Origin: a virus
IMG/VR virus record: IMGVR_UViG_3300010391_000097
Span: 1-20,991 of that record
Length of the DNA stretch: 20,991 nucleotides
Direction: 5' to 3' (one strand)
Shown here: one piece after another, positions 8,109-14,840 of the stretch
How the letters are laid out: every line of letters begins with the position of its first letter
Position numbering within the stretch: position 1 is the stretch's first letter
Notes under the pieces: model-generated
The model's input: the letters and a program-made list of their open reading frames with translations, nothing else
Told to the model about the DNA's origin: nothing
The model's database searches: none
Translations under genes and position numbers: made by a program

Positions 8109-8871
8109 CCCGGACTACTTGCGCCCAGCCTTTCCCGCGAAAGTCATTGGACGTCATAAAGTCTTTTGGTTGGCTTTCACCTTTGGATTTAACCGACGCG
8201 AGCCCAGCTACTTGCTTTTTGGCAGTCACTTTACTAATGTCATCTTCTTTTTTAGTGCTCTGCCAAATTTCGTACGCCGCGCGAAGGTCAATGTTGCCCT
8301 CCTCATCAGTAGGTTTATACTTAATCGCAACCTTGATGATTTCATTCCGGATAGAGTTCCCACCTTCTTTGTCGGTGAGGTCCACTCCTTTATCATCACC
8401 AAGTTCTTGCAACTCTTTATCCACCCACTGGTTCCAGTGTACTGTTTGCTGTTGCTGTTCTTCAGCTTTAGACTGAAGTTCTGAGAAAATTTCCTCCTTA
8501 ATTTGCTCTCGAGTCTGTGCGTTATAGCGAGAAAACTTTTCCCAAGCTGATGGTTGTTCTCCAAAGATTTCAACGAACCAATCGGGAATCGAGGAATTCT
8601 GCGGTTTCGCGGGTTCCTCTTCTTTTTGAGTAAACCGCTCAACCATCTCATCCTTGAAGGTGCGCAAATCTTTCAATTCTTTATGCAGCGCTTTCCAACG
8701 AGGATGCTGGTGAAACGGGAGATTAGTTTCCTCCTGATTTTTTTCGCCTTCAGGGGCAGGCGTCTCCGTTTCTTTTTCCGCTGGCGGGACGGCAGGAATG
8801 ACTTCCTTGTTTTCCTCTTTGGGCTCTATCGCGCCCTCTTGAGGAATCTGCGCCAATTCTTCATCTGGCAT
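8104..8871 (-). CDS. Scaffolding protein (255 aa)
   Basis: This highly charged, mostly helical protein sits directly before the major capsid gene, the usual scaffold position. Residues 1-50 are Pro/Glu-rich and acidic (EIPAVPP-like and EKETETPAPEGEKNQEE). Residues about 53-80 (HPRWKALHKELKDLRTFKDE) and about 115-145 are helical or coiled-coil. The C-terminus is a basic segment ending DFRGKGWAQVVRE, which could contact the capsid, as the basic helix-loop-helix does in other scaffolds. No protease Ser-His pair stands out, so a fused protease is not supported. It would guide procapsid assembly and then leave the shell. The stop lies inside an inverted repeat (8087-8108) that reaches the capsid leader. 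ATG start at 8871 without a clear ribosome binding site. Confidence 0.7.
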   Translation of the reverse strand: MPDEELAQIPQEGAIEPKEENKEVIPAVPPAEKETETPAPEGEKNQEETNLPFHQHPRWKALHKELKDLRTFKDEMVERFTQKEEEPAKPQNSSIPDWFVEIFGEQPSAWEKFSRYNAQTREQIKEEIFSELQSKAEEQQQQTVHWNQWVDKELQELGDDKGVDLTDKEGGNSIRNEIIKVAIKYKPTDEEGNIDLRAAYEIWQSTKKEDDISKVTAKKQVAGLASVKSKGESQPKDFMTSNDFRGKGWAQVVRE

Positions 8872-8915
8872 ACATTTACGCAGGCTTTTCTAGGTAAGCC
8901 GAGGAACCTGGTTAA

Positions 8916-9185
8916 TTAGTAACGTTCTGGGCTCGGACTATTCTCTTCACCTTCTCCAATAGCTTCCAGTGAACTATACAAATCATCCAAAAATCCTTCA
9001 TAATCCAGTGTCCCATTCATGTACATATCCAGACTCTCTTTGAATATCATCTTTAGTTGTGCGATAGTCTCATTATTTGGTTGCACAGTACCGCCTTTTT
9101 TCATTTTCACGTCGCCCACTTCCTTAGGCATTCCCTGTTTCATCGCGCCAAGCTGCATAGTTGCGTTTTCATTCCTATGTGGCAT
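8916..9185 (-). CDS. Hypothetical 89-aa protein before scaffold
   Basis: The N-terminal 30 residues are Met/Lys/Gly-rich and look disordered (MPHRNENATMQLGAMKQGMP). The rest is a predicted acidic helical segment (ETIAQLKMIFKESLDMYMNG, then DYEGFLDDLYSSLEAIGEGE) ending with a Ser/Pro tail. There are no cysteines and no membrane segment. It lies 1 bp downstream of the 35-aa gene and 44 bp upstream of the scaffold gene. No family is recognised. A helper of capsid assembly or portal incorporation is possible from position. The ATG at 9185 has no ribosome binding site; its leader is the end of the 35-aa gene. Confidence 0.6.
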   Translation of the reverse strand: MPHRNENATMQLGAMKQGMPKEVGDVKMKKGGTVQPNNETIAQLKMIFKESLDMYMNGTLDYEGFLDDLYSSLEAIGEGEENSPSPERY

Positions 9186-9186
9186 A

Positions 9187-9294
9187 TTAGTATTTTAGTT
9201 TGCTCTTGAGCGCTGAAAGTTGCGCTTTAGCTTTTTTTCTTTTCTTGCCAAAACTGCTCTGAGTAGTTGTTGTGACACGGGAAGTAAATGCCAT
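9187..9294 (-). CDS. 35-aa basic mini-protein: capsid-like N-terminus, neighbour-like C-terminus
   Basis: ATG at 9294, stop at 9187-9189, fitting the gap between two small genes with 1 bp on each side. The protein starts MAFTSRVTTTTQS, matching the major capsid N-terminus MAFGQRVLTTTQS at 10 of 13 residues in the same positions. It ends AKAQLSALKSKLKY, matching the C-terminus of the adjacent 60-aa protein (KKSQLSALKNKMT). The middle is a lysine run (GKKRKKAK). Tight packing in the operon and the conserved ends support a real gene despite the size. The highly basic character suggests DNA or acidic-protein contact inside the capsid. Function unknown. Confidence 0.6.
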   Translation of the reverse strand: MAFTSRVTTTTQSSFGKKRKKAKAQLSALKSKLKY

Positions 9295-9295
9295 A

Positions 9296-9478
9296 TCAAG
9301 TCATCTTATTTTTTAGAGCTGACAACTGGCTTTTTTTAGGACTAGGGATATTCGTGCCAGAACGCCTTGCTTGTGATAACGCGATTGCTACAGCTTGACG
9401 TTGCGGTTTTCCATGTCCAATTTCCCGACGGATGTTGGAGCCAATGGTTGCTTGTGAAGTTCCTCTAAGTAATGGCAT
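9296..9478 (-). CDS. Small basic phage protein (60 aa)
   Basis: MPLLRGTSQATIGSNIRREI is followed by GHGKPQRQAVAIALSQARRS. The G-KPQ-QAVAIAL core and the basic composition belong to a widespread family of small phage proteins of unknown role, usually encoded among head and packaging genes. The C-terminus (PKKSQLSALKNKMT) is shared with the next gene, the 35-aa mini-protein. The ATG lies 1 bp after the portal stop, in the sequence CTTTGATATGCCATT; the next gene starts in the similar CTTGATATGGCATT, so the two start regions look duplicated. Presence is well supported by the family motif; the role is not known. Confidence 0.75.
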   Translation of the reverse strand: MPLLRGTSQATIGSNIRREIGHGKPQRQAVAIALSQARRSGTNIPSPKKSQLSALKNKMT

Positions 9479-9479
9479 A

Positions 9480-11273
9480 TCAAAGTGGTGGCAAATTTAA
9501 GGCTGACATAAAATCTGGAGTAGATTGTGGTTGTTCAACTGGCGCAGGCGTAGGAGTAACTTGTCTGGGTGCTGGCACTGGTTGCGGGACTACTGGCTGT
9601 TCCAGCCCCGGGAACAGAGCCGCGGGATTCGTTTTCCACAAATACAACTGCTTGGCCGACTCTTGGGGATTAGGAAAGTCCAGTTGTTCAAACAATGTCT
9701 TAGGGTCAAGTGCCCCGGCAGTCCACAGGTCAACAGCTTCATTACGCTGGGTCAGGCTGTCCTTTGGAATGAGTGAACCTTCCTTCACTGAAACTAACAA
9801 TTTACGGTTCAAATCCTCTTGACGTAAACTGACATATTCCTGCGCTCGTTCTTCCCCAACAATAGACGCAAAATGGTTTTGGTCGTAGTACACATAGATG
9901 AGTTGCGTGAACCAGTTATATGTCAAGTCAACAAACTGCTCGACGTAATCCACGATTAGCGCCACACGGTCAATGTCCTGTCCCTTAACGATAATTTTGC
10001 CCCGGACTGTTTGCTCCTGCGTCGTTCCTTGCGGAGTACTACCCCGGATACCGAAAATGTTACGTAGTTCATTCCGATAATCCGTAAGCGACTGGTACAC
10101 AAACGGCGGCAACGCGGGTGCGGCATCCCGACGCACTGCCCGGTTGACATCCCCCGTCGGCACCAAAATCGTACCGCCACGCCGAAGAGTATCAGAAACC
10201 TGAGAGGCTTGCTCCTTGGTAAAACTCTCTCCTGAAACCACCATTCCCCCATTCGTCGCATCCGCGTTCTTGTCAATTTGCGCGAGACGCTTGTTTATCA
10301 AATCCTGTAGCGAAAGATTCTGTGAAATCAGCGATGTATCATCCCAAGGATGCAGGCCCAAGTTGAACACCGAAAGAAAAACGTACGGCTTTTGCGCGTG
10401 GGCAAAGTGATTCAGCCCTGGTACTGCCTCCTCGGTCTGAGTACCAAACTCATCAGTTTTCTCCTCTGTCGTCTCATAATTCCAGTGGGGATTGCGGTAT
10501 TTGGCCAGTACCTCGTTTTTCAGTGTCCAAAAGACATACTTATCTGTCCACCATTCAATATACTGCACCTCCGTCCCCATTTTGCTATCCACCATTTGGG
10601 TGATGAGAGCCGCTTTTTTGGGGAAACGAGTGGCCAAATCCTCGGCCTTGTCCTTGCGATATTCACCAATGTATTCACCGCTATACTGACTCTCCTCAAT
10701 AGTCGCATCAGGGTCAAGGATCAGACGTTGCGGCCGTATTACCATTATGGAAATCTCATTCTCCTCTTGTGACCAGCCTACCTTGAGTGCACCCAGAAAG
10801 TACAATGACCAATGGCGCAAAATTTGTTTCATCTTCAGCCGAAGCCGGAGCAAATCAGTGAGGGTGACGATAGTTTTCTCGATTTTCATCGCGACTGCCT
10901 TCCCCTTTAATGTGTTGTCTGCGCTCACGACTGGCTCGGGATTCTGACGCGTGGCTAGAGGCAAAAACGTCTCTTGCGCTTCAAACAACAGGTTATCTGT
11001 CAAGGGACGACGGCCATCGCTGTATGAAACGTTGGAAAATTGCTTGCCTACCCAGTATTTTTCATTCTCTTCCTGCTTTTTGAGCAAATCTCTTGAACCA
11101 TCCTGCCATTTCTTCTCCCATTTGTTTTTGAGTGAGACTAGATCATCATCACTCATGTCTAGCTCTAGCTCGGGCAGTAGGTCAGAAACAATGCCTTCGT
11201 TCGTCTCTATTGAGCGTGGCTTCACCTTGTTGACATCTTGACCAAGTGAAAAAAACCCTGACAGTAAACTCAT
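9480..11273 (-). CDS. Portal protein (597 aa)
   Basis: The dodecameric portal forms the DNA entry channel at one capsid vertex and docks the terminase. The segment from about residue 66 is typical of podovirus-type portals: QEENEKYWVGKQ, then GRRPLTDNLLFEAQETFLPL and ATRQNPEPVVSA. Clip and stem parts follow (RLKMKQILRHWSLYFLGALK, IRPQRLILDPDATIEESQYS), then a long helical crown region. A Pro/Gln-rich C-terminal tail (about 560-597) is probably flexible. Length is usual for the family. The gene follows the large terminase by 6 bp and precedes the small basic genes, a standard order. ATG at 11273; no Shine-Dalgarno upstream (AATGTATAAAATGTT). Confidence 0.85.
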   Translation of the reverse strand: MSLLSGFFSLGQDVNKVKPRSIETNEGIVSDLLPELELDMSDDDLVSLKNKWEKKWQDGSRDLLKKQEENEKYWVGKQFSNVSYSDGRRPLTDNLLFEAQETFLPLATRQNPEPVVSADNTLKGKAVAMKIEKTIVTLTDLLRLRLKMKQILRHWSLYFLGALKVGWSQEENEISIMVIRPQRLILDPDATIEESQYSGEYIGEYRKDKAEDLATRFPKKAALITQMVDSKMGTEVQYIEWWTDKYVFWTLKNEVLAKYRNPHWNYETTEEKTDEFGTQTEEAVPGLNHFAHAQKPYVFLSVFNLGLHPWDDTSLISQNLSLQDLINKRLAQIDKNADATNGGMVVSGESFTKEQASQVSDTLRRGGTILVPTGDVNRAVRRDAAPALPPFVYQSLTDYRNELRNIFGIRGSTPQGTTQEQTVRGKIIVKGQDIDRVALIVDYVEQFVDLTYNWFTQLIYVYYDQNHFASIVGEERAQEYVSLRQEDLNRKLLVSVKEGSLIPKDSLTQRNEAVDLWTAGALDPKTLFEQLDFPNPQESAKQLYLWKTNPAALFPGLEQPVVPQPVPAPRQVTPTPAPVEQPQSTPDFMSALNLPPL

Positions 11274-11279
11274 AACATT

Positions 11280-12911
11280 TTATACATTACGCCAATCTTC
11301 TTCCCGTTCTTCATGCTGATATTGCAAAGGATTATGCGAAATAGTCCCGTGAACACTGATCTCTGGCGCTGTTTGAAAAATTGTTTTATTAGCGTCGAAT
11401 AATTGCGCTTCTTCAGCAAAACGCGCCATACCAACTCGCCAATAAGCTGTCGCGTGTACCCAATGGTCGTTGCCATCGGAAGTGAGCCAACGAAACTGCG
11501 GCGCGCCTAGAATGTCTTGCACCACGACTCGATATAACGTTTTCCAGTGCTTCACATAATCAGCCCAGTCGTCCTGTGTGCCTTGCAGTGGCACACGCCG
11601 GTCAGCAAATTCGTCAATCACTACCTGTATCAAACGATTACGGTCTGCTTTTACGTTGCCCCATTCGTCGCCCTGACCCCATTTGATAAGCTGTAAGGTT
11701 TTCCTGTCCTTTACATAATGGCACAAGTACACTCGACCAGGATATTTTTCACGCAACTTTCGCGGTTCTGTCAAGTCAGGCAGAGCGTCAACCACTGCGA
11801 TAGAGCGCGGGTAACGTTTCAAAAGTTCTTCTATCGTCTCCCAGCTTTCTGTAACGCCATAATAAAATAATCCTTGCGCGTTGCCTATTACATAATGTTT
11901 TTTCTGTCCACTGTCGCAACCTATCACCACTTTTTGCTGTTGGTTTATGGCTGACGTGAGATTACGCAGGATCACGTCCGGCACAACCGTGTTGCCCTCG
12001 CCAACGTAAGGCAAACCCAAAACAAAATTATGAAAATACTCTATGCTCTTGGTCTCGTAGTACTCGCAAATCTGTTGTGCGCTTACCCACGGCGCGATAA
12101 ACAGTGGTATCCAATACCCCGACCATTCACGCCCCGGATACTTCGCGATCCAGTCGCCCTTGCGGCGTTCTTCATTCGTCAACTCCTTGCTACAATGTTT
12201 GCAAACGTAAATCTTTTTCTTCTGGTCAATGCTCTCTGGCCAACTCATCACTTGTTGCGTGTCGCAACCCTTGCACTTAATGTGCCAATTCTTCTGGTCA
12301 GACTGCGCCCAGTAACGTGACACCCCGTTGCCCTCGACAGATGGATTGCTAAAATGCCATTCCCATTTGTACTTCGAGTGTTGGAGACGCGATGCGTACT
12401 GCGCGATAACGTCCTGCTTGCTCCTGTCTTCTTCGTCAAAAATGTTGAGATCGGACGACACCATCAACGCCGCTTTCTGTGTCCACGTTCCGCGATAATA
12501 AATTACGTTGTTGCCAACTTTTTTCTGCTCAATGGTATCACGATCACGAACGTATTCTTTGAGTATAGGATTCTGTTCAATGATACGGTTGACCTTGCCA
12601 CCAACGAAATCGTTGATGTCGTTAGACGTGGGCAATGTGTAAATGATGTCGAGTCCTTTGTTGCGCGCGGCCCATAGGCTTTTTATAATGGCCATTGTGC
12701 TAAAGCCAATTTGCGCGGCTTTCAAAATCACTTGCTTCGGCGTCCAATCAACATAAATGTCGTACAAAAATAAGTGAGAGAGCAAATCGAGCTTGGTACC
12801 TTGCTCTGTTTTTATGTTGTAAAGGTCGCAAAAAAGTACAGTATCAACTTCAGCCAACTGCTTGGCCAATGCTGGGGTGATCTCCGGTATCTCGATGTTT
12901 TCCTTGCTCAC
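11280..12911 (-). CDS. terL: Terminase large subunit, GpA-type (543 aa)
   Basis: This is the packaging ATPase-nuclease. The deviant Walker A is KAAQIGFST (residues 64-72), with lysine at the start of the loop as in lambda gpA-type terminases rather than GK(S/T). Walker B is LNIFDEED (155-162). A zinc-ribbon-like pair, C213-x2-C216 and C237-x2-C240, sits between ATPase and nuclease, as in GpA relatives. Nuclease acidic residues are probably D333 (VVIGCDSG) and D375 (IAVVDALPD), with a third near 445-485. The start is GTG at 12911, overlapping the small subunit by 62 bp. No ATG lies close by and a later GTG or TTG start is possible. Substrate is concatemeric phage DNA; it docks on the portal encoded next. 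Confidence 0.85.
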   Translation of the reverse strand: MSKENIEIPEITPALAKQLAEVDTVLFCDLYNIKTEQGTKLDLLSHLFLYDIYVDWTPKQVILKAAQIGFSTMAIIKSLWAARNKGLDIIYTLPTSNDINDFVGGKVNRIIEQNPILKEYVRDRDTIEQKKVGNNVIYYRGTWTQKAALMVSSDLNIFDEEDRSKQDVIAQYASRLQHSKYKWEWHFSNPSVEGNGVSRYWAQSDQKNWHIKCKGCDTQQVMSWPESIDQKKKIYVCKHCSKELTNEERRKGDWIAKYPGREWSGYWIPLFIAPWVSAQQICEYYETKSIEYFHNFVLGLPYVGEGNTVVPDVILRNLTSAINQQQKVVIGCDSGQKKHYVIGNAQGLFYYGVTESWETIEELLKRYPRSIAVVDALPDLTEPRKLREKYPGRVYLCHYVKDRKTLQLIKWGQGDEWGNVKADRNRLIQVVIDEFADRRVPLQGTQDDWADYVKHWKTLYRVVVQDILGAPQFRWLTSDGNDHWVHATAYWRVGMARFAEEAQLFDANKTIFQTAPEISVHGTISHNPLQYQHEEREEDWRNV

Positions 12912-13296
12912 GAAGTGCGAAGGCTAAACCTATAATTTTTTCCAAACCTCCAATATAGACTTGAACGGCTGGAGTACTTTTCTCAGACTCATAATAACCC
13001 TTTACCTTATAGGCCATATCTAATGACCTACTCACTGCTTGTGTCTCAGGTTCGTCAGGATTATTCGGGTCTTTTTTATTGAGCAATGCGCGATGCTTCT
13101 TAATAAGAAAATCATCACTAATACGATTACCAAAAAGCTCTTGGAACCCTTTACTGTCAGTCAATTTTGCAGGGGCCGTCGCAACTTGATGGTTGTATCC
13201 TGCCTCTCGCATAGCCGCACTTACAGAGACTCGTCTATTTTCGTCTATCTGTTTTTGGATAATAGCTACGGCTTTTTTTTGCATTAACGTAGCCAT
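12850..13296 (-). CDS. terS: Terminase small subunit (about 148 aa)
   Basis: This gene lies directly before the large terminase. After a helical start (MATLMQKKAVAIIQKQIDEN), residues about 20-60 fit a DNA-binding helix-turn-helix (RVSVSAAMREAGYNHQVATA, then LTDSKGFQELFGNRISDDFL), followed by KKHRALLNK and a helical oligomerisation part, as in other small terminases. It would recognise the packaging site and stimulate the large subunit. Two starts are possible: TTG at 13305, which overlaps the upstream stop, and ATG at 13296, which has an AGG about 10 bases upstream in GGAAAGGCAGG. The ATG is preferred. It is the gene with the clearest ribosome binding site in this half. The 3' end overlaps terL by 62 bp. 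Confidence 0.75.
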   Translation of the reverse strand: MATLMQKKAVAIIQKQIDENRRVSVSAAMREAGYNHQVATAPAKLTDSKGFQELFGNRISDDFLIKKHRALLNKKDPNNPDEPETQAVSRSLDMAYKVKGYYESEKSTPAVQVYIGGLEKIIGLAFALREQGKHRDTGDHPSIGQAVG

Positions 13297-13301
13297 TTTT
13301 A

Positions 13302-13532
13302 TCAACCTGCCTTTCCGTATAATTTTTTAAAAACTTTGCCCGTGTACCCTTCAGGCTGACAAAAATCTCGCAAGTGATCTTTGAGGTACTGCTTCGACGA
13401 TGCGCCTGTGCTGTCAAGATTATACCTCACTGTTCGCCCGCAATTCTTGCAACACTCAACTCGAATGTCAGACGCGTCAACTTCAATCTCAAAATCACAC
13501 GTCGTCTGTTTATTGCACAATGCTATACTCAT
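13302..13532 (-). CDS. Small zinc-binding protein (76 aa)
   Basis: Cysteines at C6, C12, C27/C28 and C31 (the last in CCKNCGRTVRYN) make a probable zinc ribbon around the beta segment DFEIEVDASDIRVE. The C-terminal half is helical and basic (KQYLKDHLRDFCQPEGYTGK). Its ATG overlaps the stop of the 82-aa gene (ATGA), so the two are likely translationally coupled. It precedes the small terminase gene. Similar small CxxC proteins occur near phage packaging genes, but I cannot name a family. It could be a transcription or packaging cofactor; no function is claimed. Confidence 0.6.
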   Translation of the reverse strand: MSIALCNKQTTCDFEIEVDASDIRVECCKNCGRTVRYNLDSTGASSKQYLKDHLRDFCQPEGYTGKVFKKLYGKAG

Positions 13533-13777
13533 AATACTTCCGACAAATTTACGTCTCTACCCTCTTTATCAGCTTGCTTGAAAACATTATCCAGCGCTTC
13601 GACTTCGTCGGTTTGTGCCTCAAAAAGTATCGCGCTCTCTGGCCTCACTTTTCTCTTAACACTCTCAACAACTGTTTGCAACTCTTGCATTTTTTTCTCA
13701 CCTCTTAATAAACAACCGAACAAATACACTGCGATTACACCTGCACCACAAATAAACCCTAACGCGAAATAAATCAT
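13529..13777 (-). CDS. Small N-terminally membrane-anchored protein (82 aa)
   Basis: Residues 2-24 (IYFALGFICGAGVIAVYLFG) form one transmembrane helix. A basic flank (RGEKK) follows, predicting the rest to lie in the cytoplasm. That tail is helical, with coiled-coil-like heptads (MQELQTVVESVKRKV) and an acidic end. It overlaps the 65-aa gene by 4 bp at the start and the 76-aa gene by 4 bp at the stop. A GAGGG motif about 5 bases before the ATG may serve in ribosome binding. Candidate roles are a Rz- or spanin-like part, a pinholin, or a membrane-tethered packaging factor. None is proven and no lysis cassette is adjacent. Confidence 0.55.
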   Translation of the reverse strand: MIYFALGFICGAGVIAVYLFGCLLRGEKKMQELQTVVESVKRKVRPESAILFEAQTDEVEALDNVFKQADKEGRDVNLSEVL

Positions 13778-13971
13778 ACACCCTCTATTGCCGTTTCTTT
13801 CGCTGGTTCATCAACTTTTTTTTCCGCCTCCAAGTCTTTGATATCTTTTTCTGATTCTAACTGCAAATTATAAAGCTCCAAAGACAATGTAACAACTTTT
13901 GCTAGTGTACTCTCTTTTGCCTTTGCAAAACGCTGTAAAATAACCGCCTTTTTTTCTTCGATTGTGGCCAT
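13774..13971 (-). CDS. Short helical protein, first gene of the leftward operon (65 aa)
   Basis: A charged, cysteine-free helical protein (MATIEEKKAVILQRFAKAKE, ending KETAIEGV), probably a coiled coil throughout, with an acidic C-terminus. It is the first coding sequence after the leftward promoters and lies about 20 bp after a terminator-like hairpin. Its stop overlaps the start of the 82-aa membrane protein by 4 bp. First-gene position, small size and composition fit an early-leader or regulatory protein, but no DNA-binding motif is seen. Function unknown. Confidence 0.5.
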   Translation of the reverse strand: MATIEEKKAVILQRFAKAKESTLAKVVTLSLELYNLQLESEKDIKDLEAEKKVDEPAKETAIEGV

Positions 13972-13991
13972 ACTCGAAATTTCTTAATAAT

Positions 13992-14013
13992 AAAAACGCC
14001 CAAAACTAGGCGT
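13992..14013 (-). terminator. Terminator-like hairpin in the leader of the virion operon
   Basis: Read on the minus strand, ACGCC (14013-14009) and GGCGT (14000-13996) form a 5-bp GC stem with an 8-base loop, followed at once by TTTTATTATT. The orientation would stop leftward transcripts before the first gene, 20 bp upstream of it. A terminator between promoter and first gene points to attenuation or antitermination control of late genes, as with Q-type regulators. The stem is short, so partial termination is more likely than a full stop. Confidence 0.45.
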
Positions 14014-14059
14014 CCTTTGCTGAAGTATTACTGTAAACGATTGTAAAATTTTGGCTCAT

Positions 14060-14092
14060 AATCTATGCAAAATTTTCTAAATCTATGCAAAA
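14060..14092 (-). promoter_or_regulatory. Tandem 13-bp direct repeats after the leftward promoter (operator candidate)
   Basis: AATCTATGCAAAA occurs exactly at 14060-14072 and again at 14080-14092, a 20-bp period equal to about two helical turns. On the minus strand they read TTTTGCATAGATT and lie just downstream of the predicted transcription start near 14102. Two identical sites on one face of the helix fit a dimeric repressor or activator. The 81-aa HTH protein at 17541 is a possible ligand, by inference only. Confidence 0.5.
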
Positions 14093-14108
14093 ACCTCTCA
14101 ATATCGAC

Positions 14109-14137
14109 ATTATAGCATACTTTACGAAAAAGCGCAA
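14109..14137 (-). promoter_or_regulatory. Leftward promoter P1 (extended -10)
   Basis: On the minus strand: -35 TTGCGC (14137-14132), 17-bp spacer, perfect -10 TATAAT (14114-14109) preceded by TGC, an extended -10. The predicted start is near 14102, giving a leader of about 130 bases to the 65-aa gene that contains the tandem repeat and the terminator-like hairpin. This is among the best promoter matches in the window. Confidence 0.65.
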
Positions 14138-14153
14138 GCCCCATACCTATAAC

Positions 14154-14260
14154 CGAAAAGAATCATCCGCAAAGTCGAGAGCTACGTTGAGTATTGTCCT
14201 CCGCTTTTTTGGTGATTCTTCTCTAGTAGCCAGTCCGCCGATCACTAGAGCAGACCAACC
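14154..14260 (-). ncRNA. Candidate structured leader RNA or small RNA
   Basis: Two helices abut. 14221-14227 pairs with 14244-14250 (CTCTAGT/ACTAGAG, 7 bp). 14158-14168 pairs with 14211-14220 (10 bp with one bulged base, AAGAATCATCC with GGTGATTCTT). A rival pairing of GGUCUGC with GCGGACU overlaps the first helix, so a switch is possible. The element starts about 10 bases after the start point of promoter P2 and ends before the -35 of P1. The same stretch holds a 39-codon GTG frame, so coding is not excluded. No known RNA family is recognised. Confidence 0.35.
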
Positions 14261-14266
14261 TCTCAC

Positions 14267-14294
14267 ATTTTATCATATCCAAATGTCTTGTCAA
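14267..14294 (-). promoter_or_regulatory. Leftward promoter P2 (consensus -35)
   Basis: On the minus strand: -35 TTGACA (14294-14289, full match), 16-bp spacer, -10 TAAAAT (14272-14267, 5 of 6) with an upstream TG (TGATAAAAT). The predicted start is near 14260. It reads into the structured element and then through P1 toward the virion genes, so the virion operon or a small RNA has a second start. It also lies 53 bp from the iteron array, close enough for origin proteins to affect it. Confidence 0.6.
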
Positions 14295-14346
14295 TTCACA
14301 CCCCTTGAATACCTAAATTCCTCCCCATTCTTCCCCGCGAAATCAA

Positions 14347-14636
14347 GTGACGGATCGTGACGGATAGTGACGGATAAAAAAAATCATCCGTCACTCCATT
14401 TTTATGCACGCCCGCTTACATAAAATCCAAAAAAGCGACCAAAAAGTGACGGATTGACGGATGAGTGACGGAAACTTTATACCTATATATATATATATTC
14501 TTCTCGTAAAAAAGAAAGAAGTATCCGTCAATCCGTCACGTTTCCAGTGTTTACCCCCATTCTGTGTTGGCCTGCTTGGGTAAAAAAAGAGTGACGGATA
14601 AAAAAATCATCCGTCACTGATCCGTCAATCCGTAAA
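14347..14636. repeat. GTGACGGAT iteron array in large inverted repeat; probable replication origin
   Basis: Forward copies of GTGACGGAT or close variants start at 14347, 14357, 14367, 14446, 14454 and 14465, with another at 14591. Inverted copies start at 14386, 14523, 14531, 14609, 14620 and 14628 (the last degenerate). The left half (three forward, one inverted, 51-bp gap, forward pair) is mirrored by the right half (inverted pair, 51-bp gap, one forward, three inverted). The centre, 14463-14522, has one more copy and a TA run. Two near-identical hairpins (14367-14394 and 14591-14617) have A-rich loops. Position between divergent modules, helically phased repeats, an AT-rich core and a helicase gene nearby all fit an iteron origin. 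The array may also act as operator for both flanking operons. Confidence 0.7.
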
Positions 14637-14840
14637 TCCCCTTCGCTCAACCTAGCCAAATAAATAGTTATACCGTACAGTACCCATCTTTCCCCCCGTT
14701 CTAGTGGCTATCCCCTCGACACCTTAATATAGTTGTCCACAGTTACCCCCTTATTATCCTCTTGACACCATAATAGGCCCTATGCTAAGCTGATTACCAG
14801 TTAGATAGCCAAGTACACAACATTCGGACCGGCCAGTACA
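14637..14840 (+). promoter_or_regulatory. Non-coding stretch: DnaA-box-like site, tandem 15-bp motif, possible promoter
   Basis: No coding frame is supported here. CTCGACACCTTAATA (14715-14729) and CTTGACACCATAATA (14761-14775) agree at 13 of 15 positions, 46 bp apart. TTGTCCACA (14733-14741) differs at one base from the DnaA box TTATCCACA. TTGACA at 14762-14767 followed after 18 bp by TGC-TAAGCT could be a weak extended -10 promoter toward the replication genes. The group fits an origin-flanking control region, but each element alone is modest evidence. Confidence 0.4.

Noticed and set aside
14147-14266. Minus-strand 39-codon GTG frame as an annotated gene
   Set aside because: The start precedes the predicted transcription start of P2, and the region is better explained by paired stems; it is mentioned only as an alternative in the findings.
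14085-14360. Plus-strand 91-codon frame in the divergent intergenic region
   Set aside because: It crosses two leftward promoters, the structured element and the first iterons, has no ribosome binding site, and reads as low-complexity chance sequence.
14347-14636. CRISPR array
   Set aside because: Units are only 9 bp, occur in both orientations and have unequal or absent spacers; no cas gene nearby.
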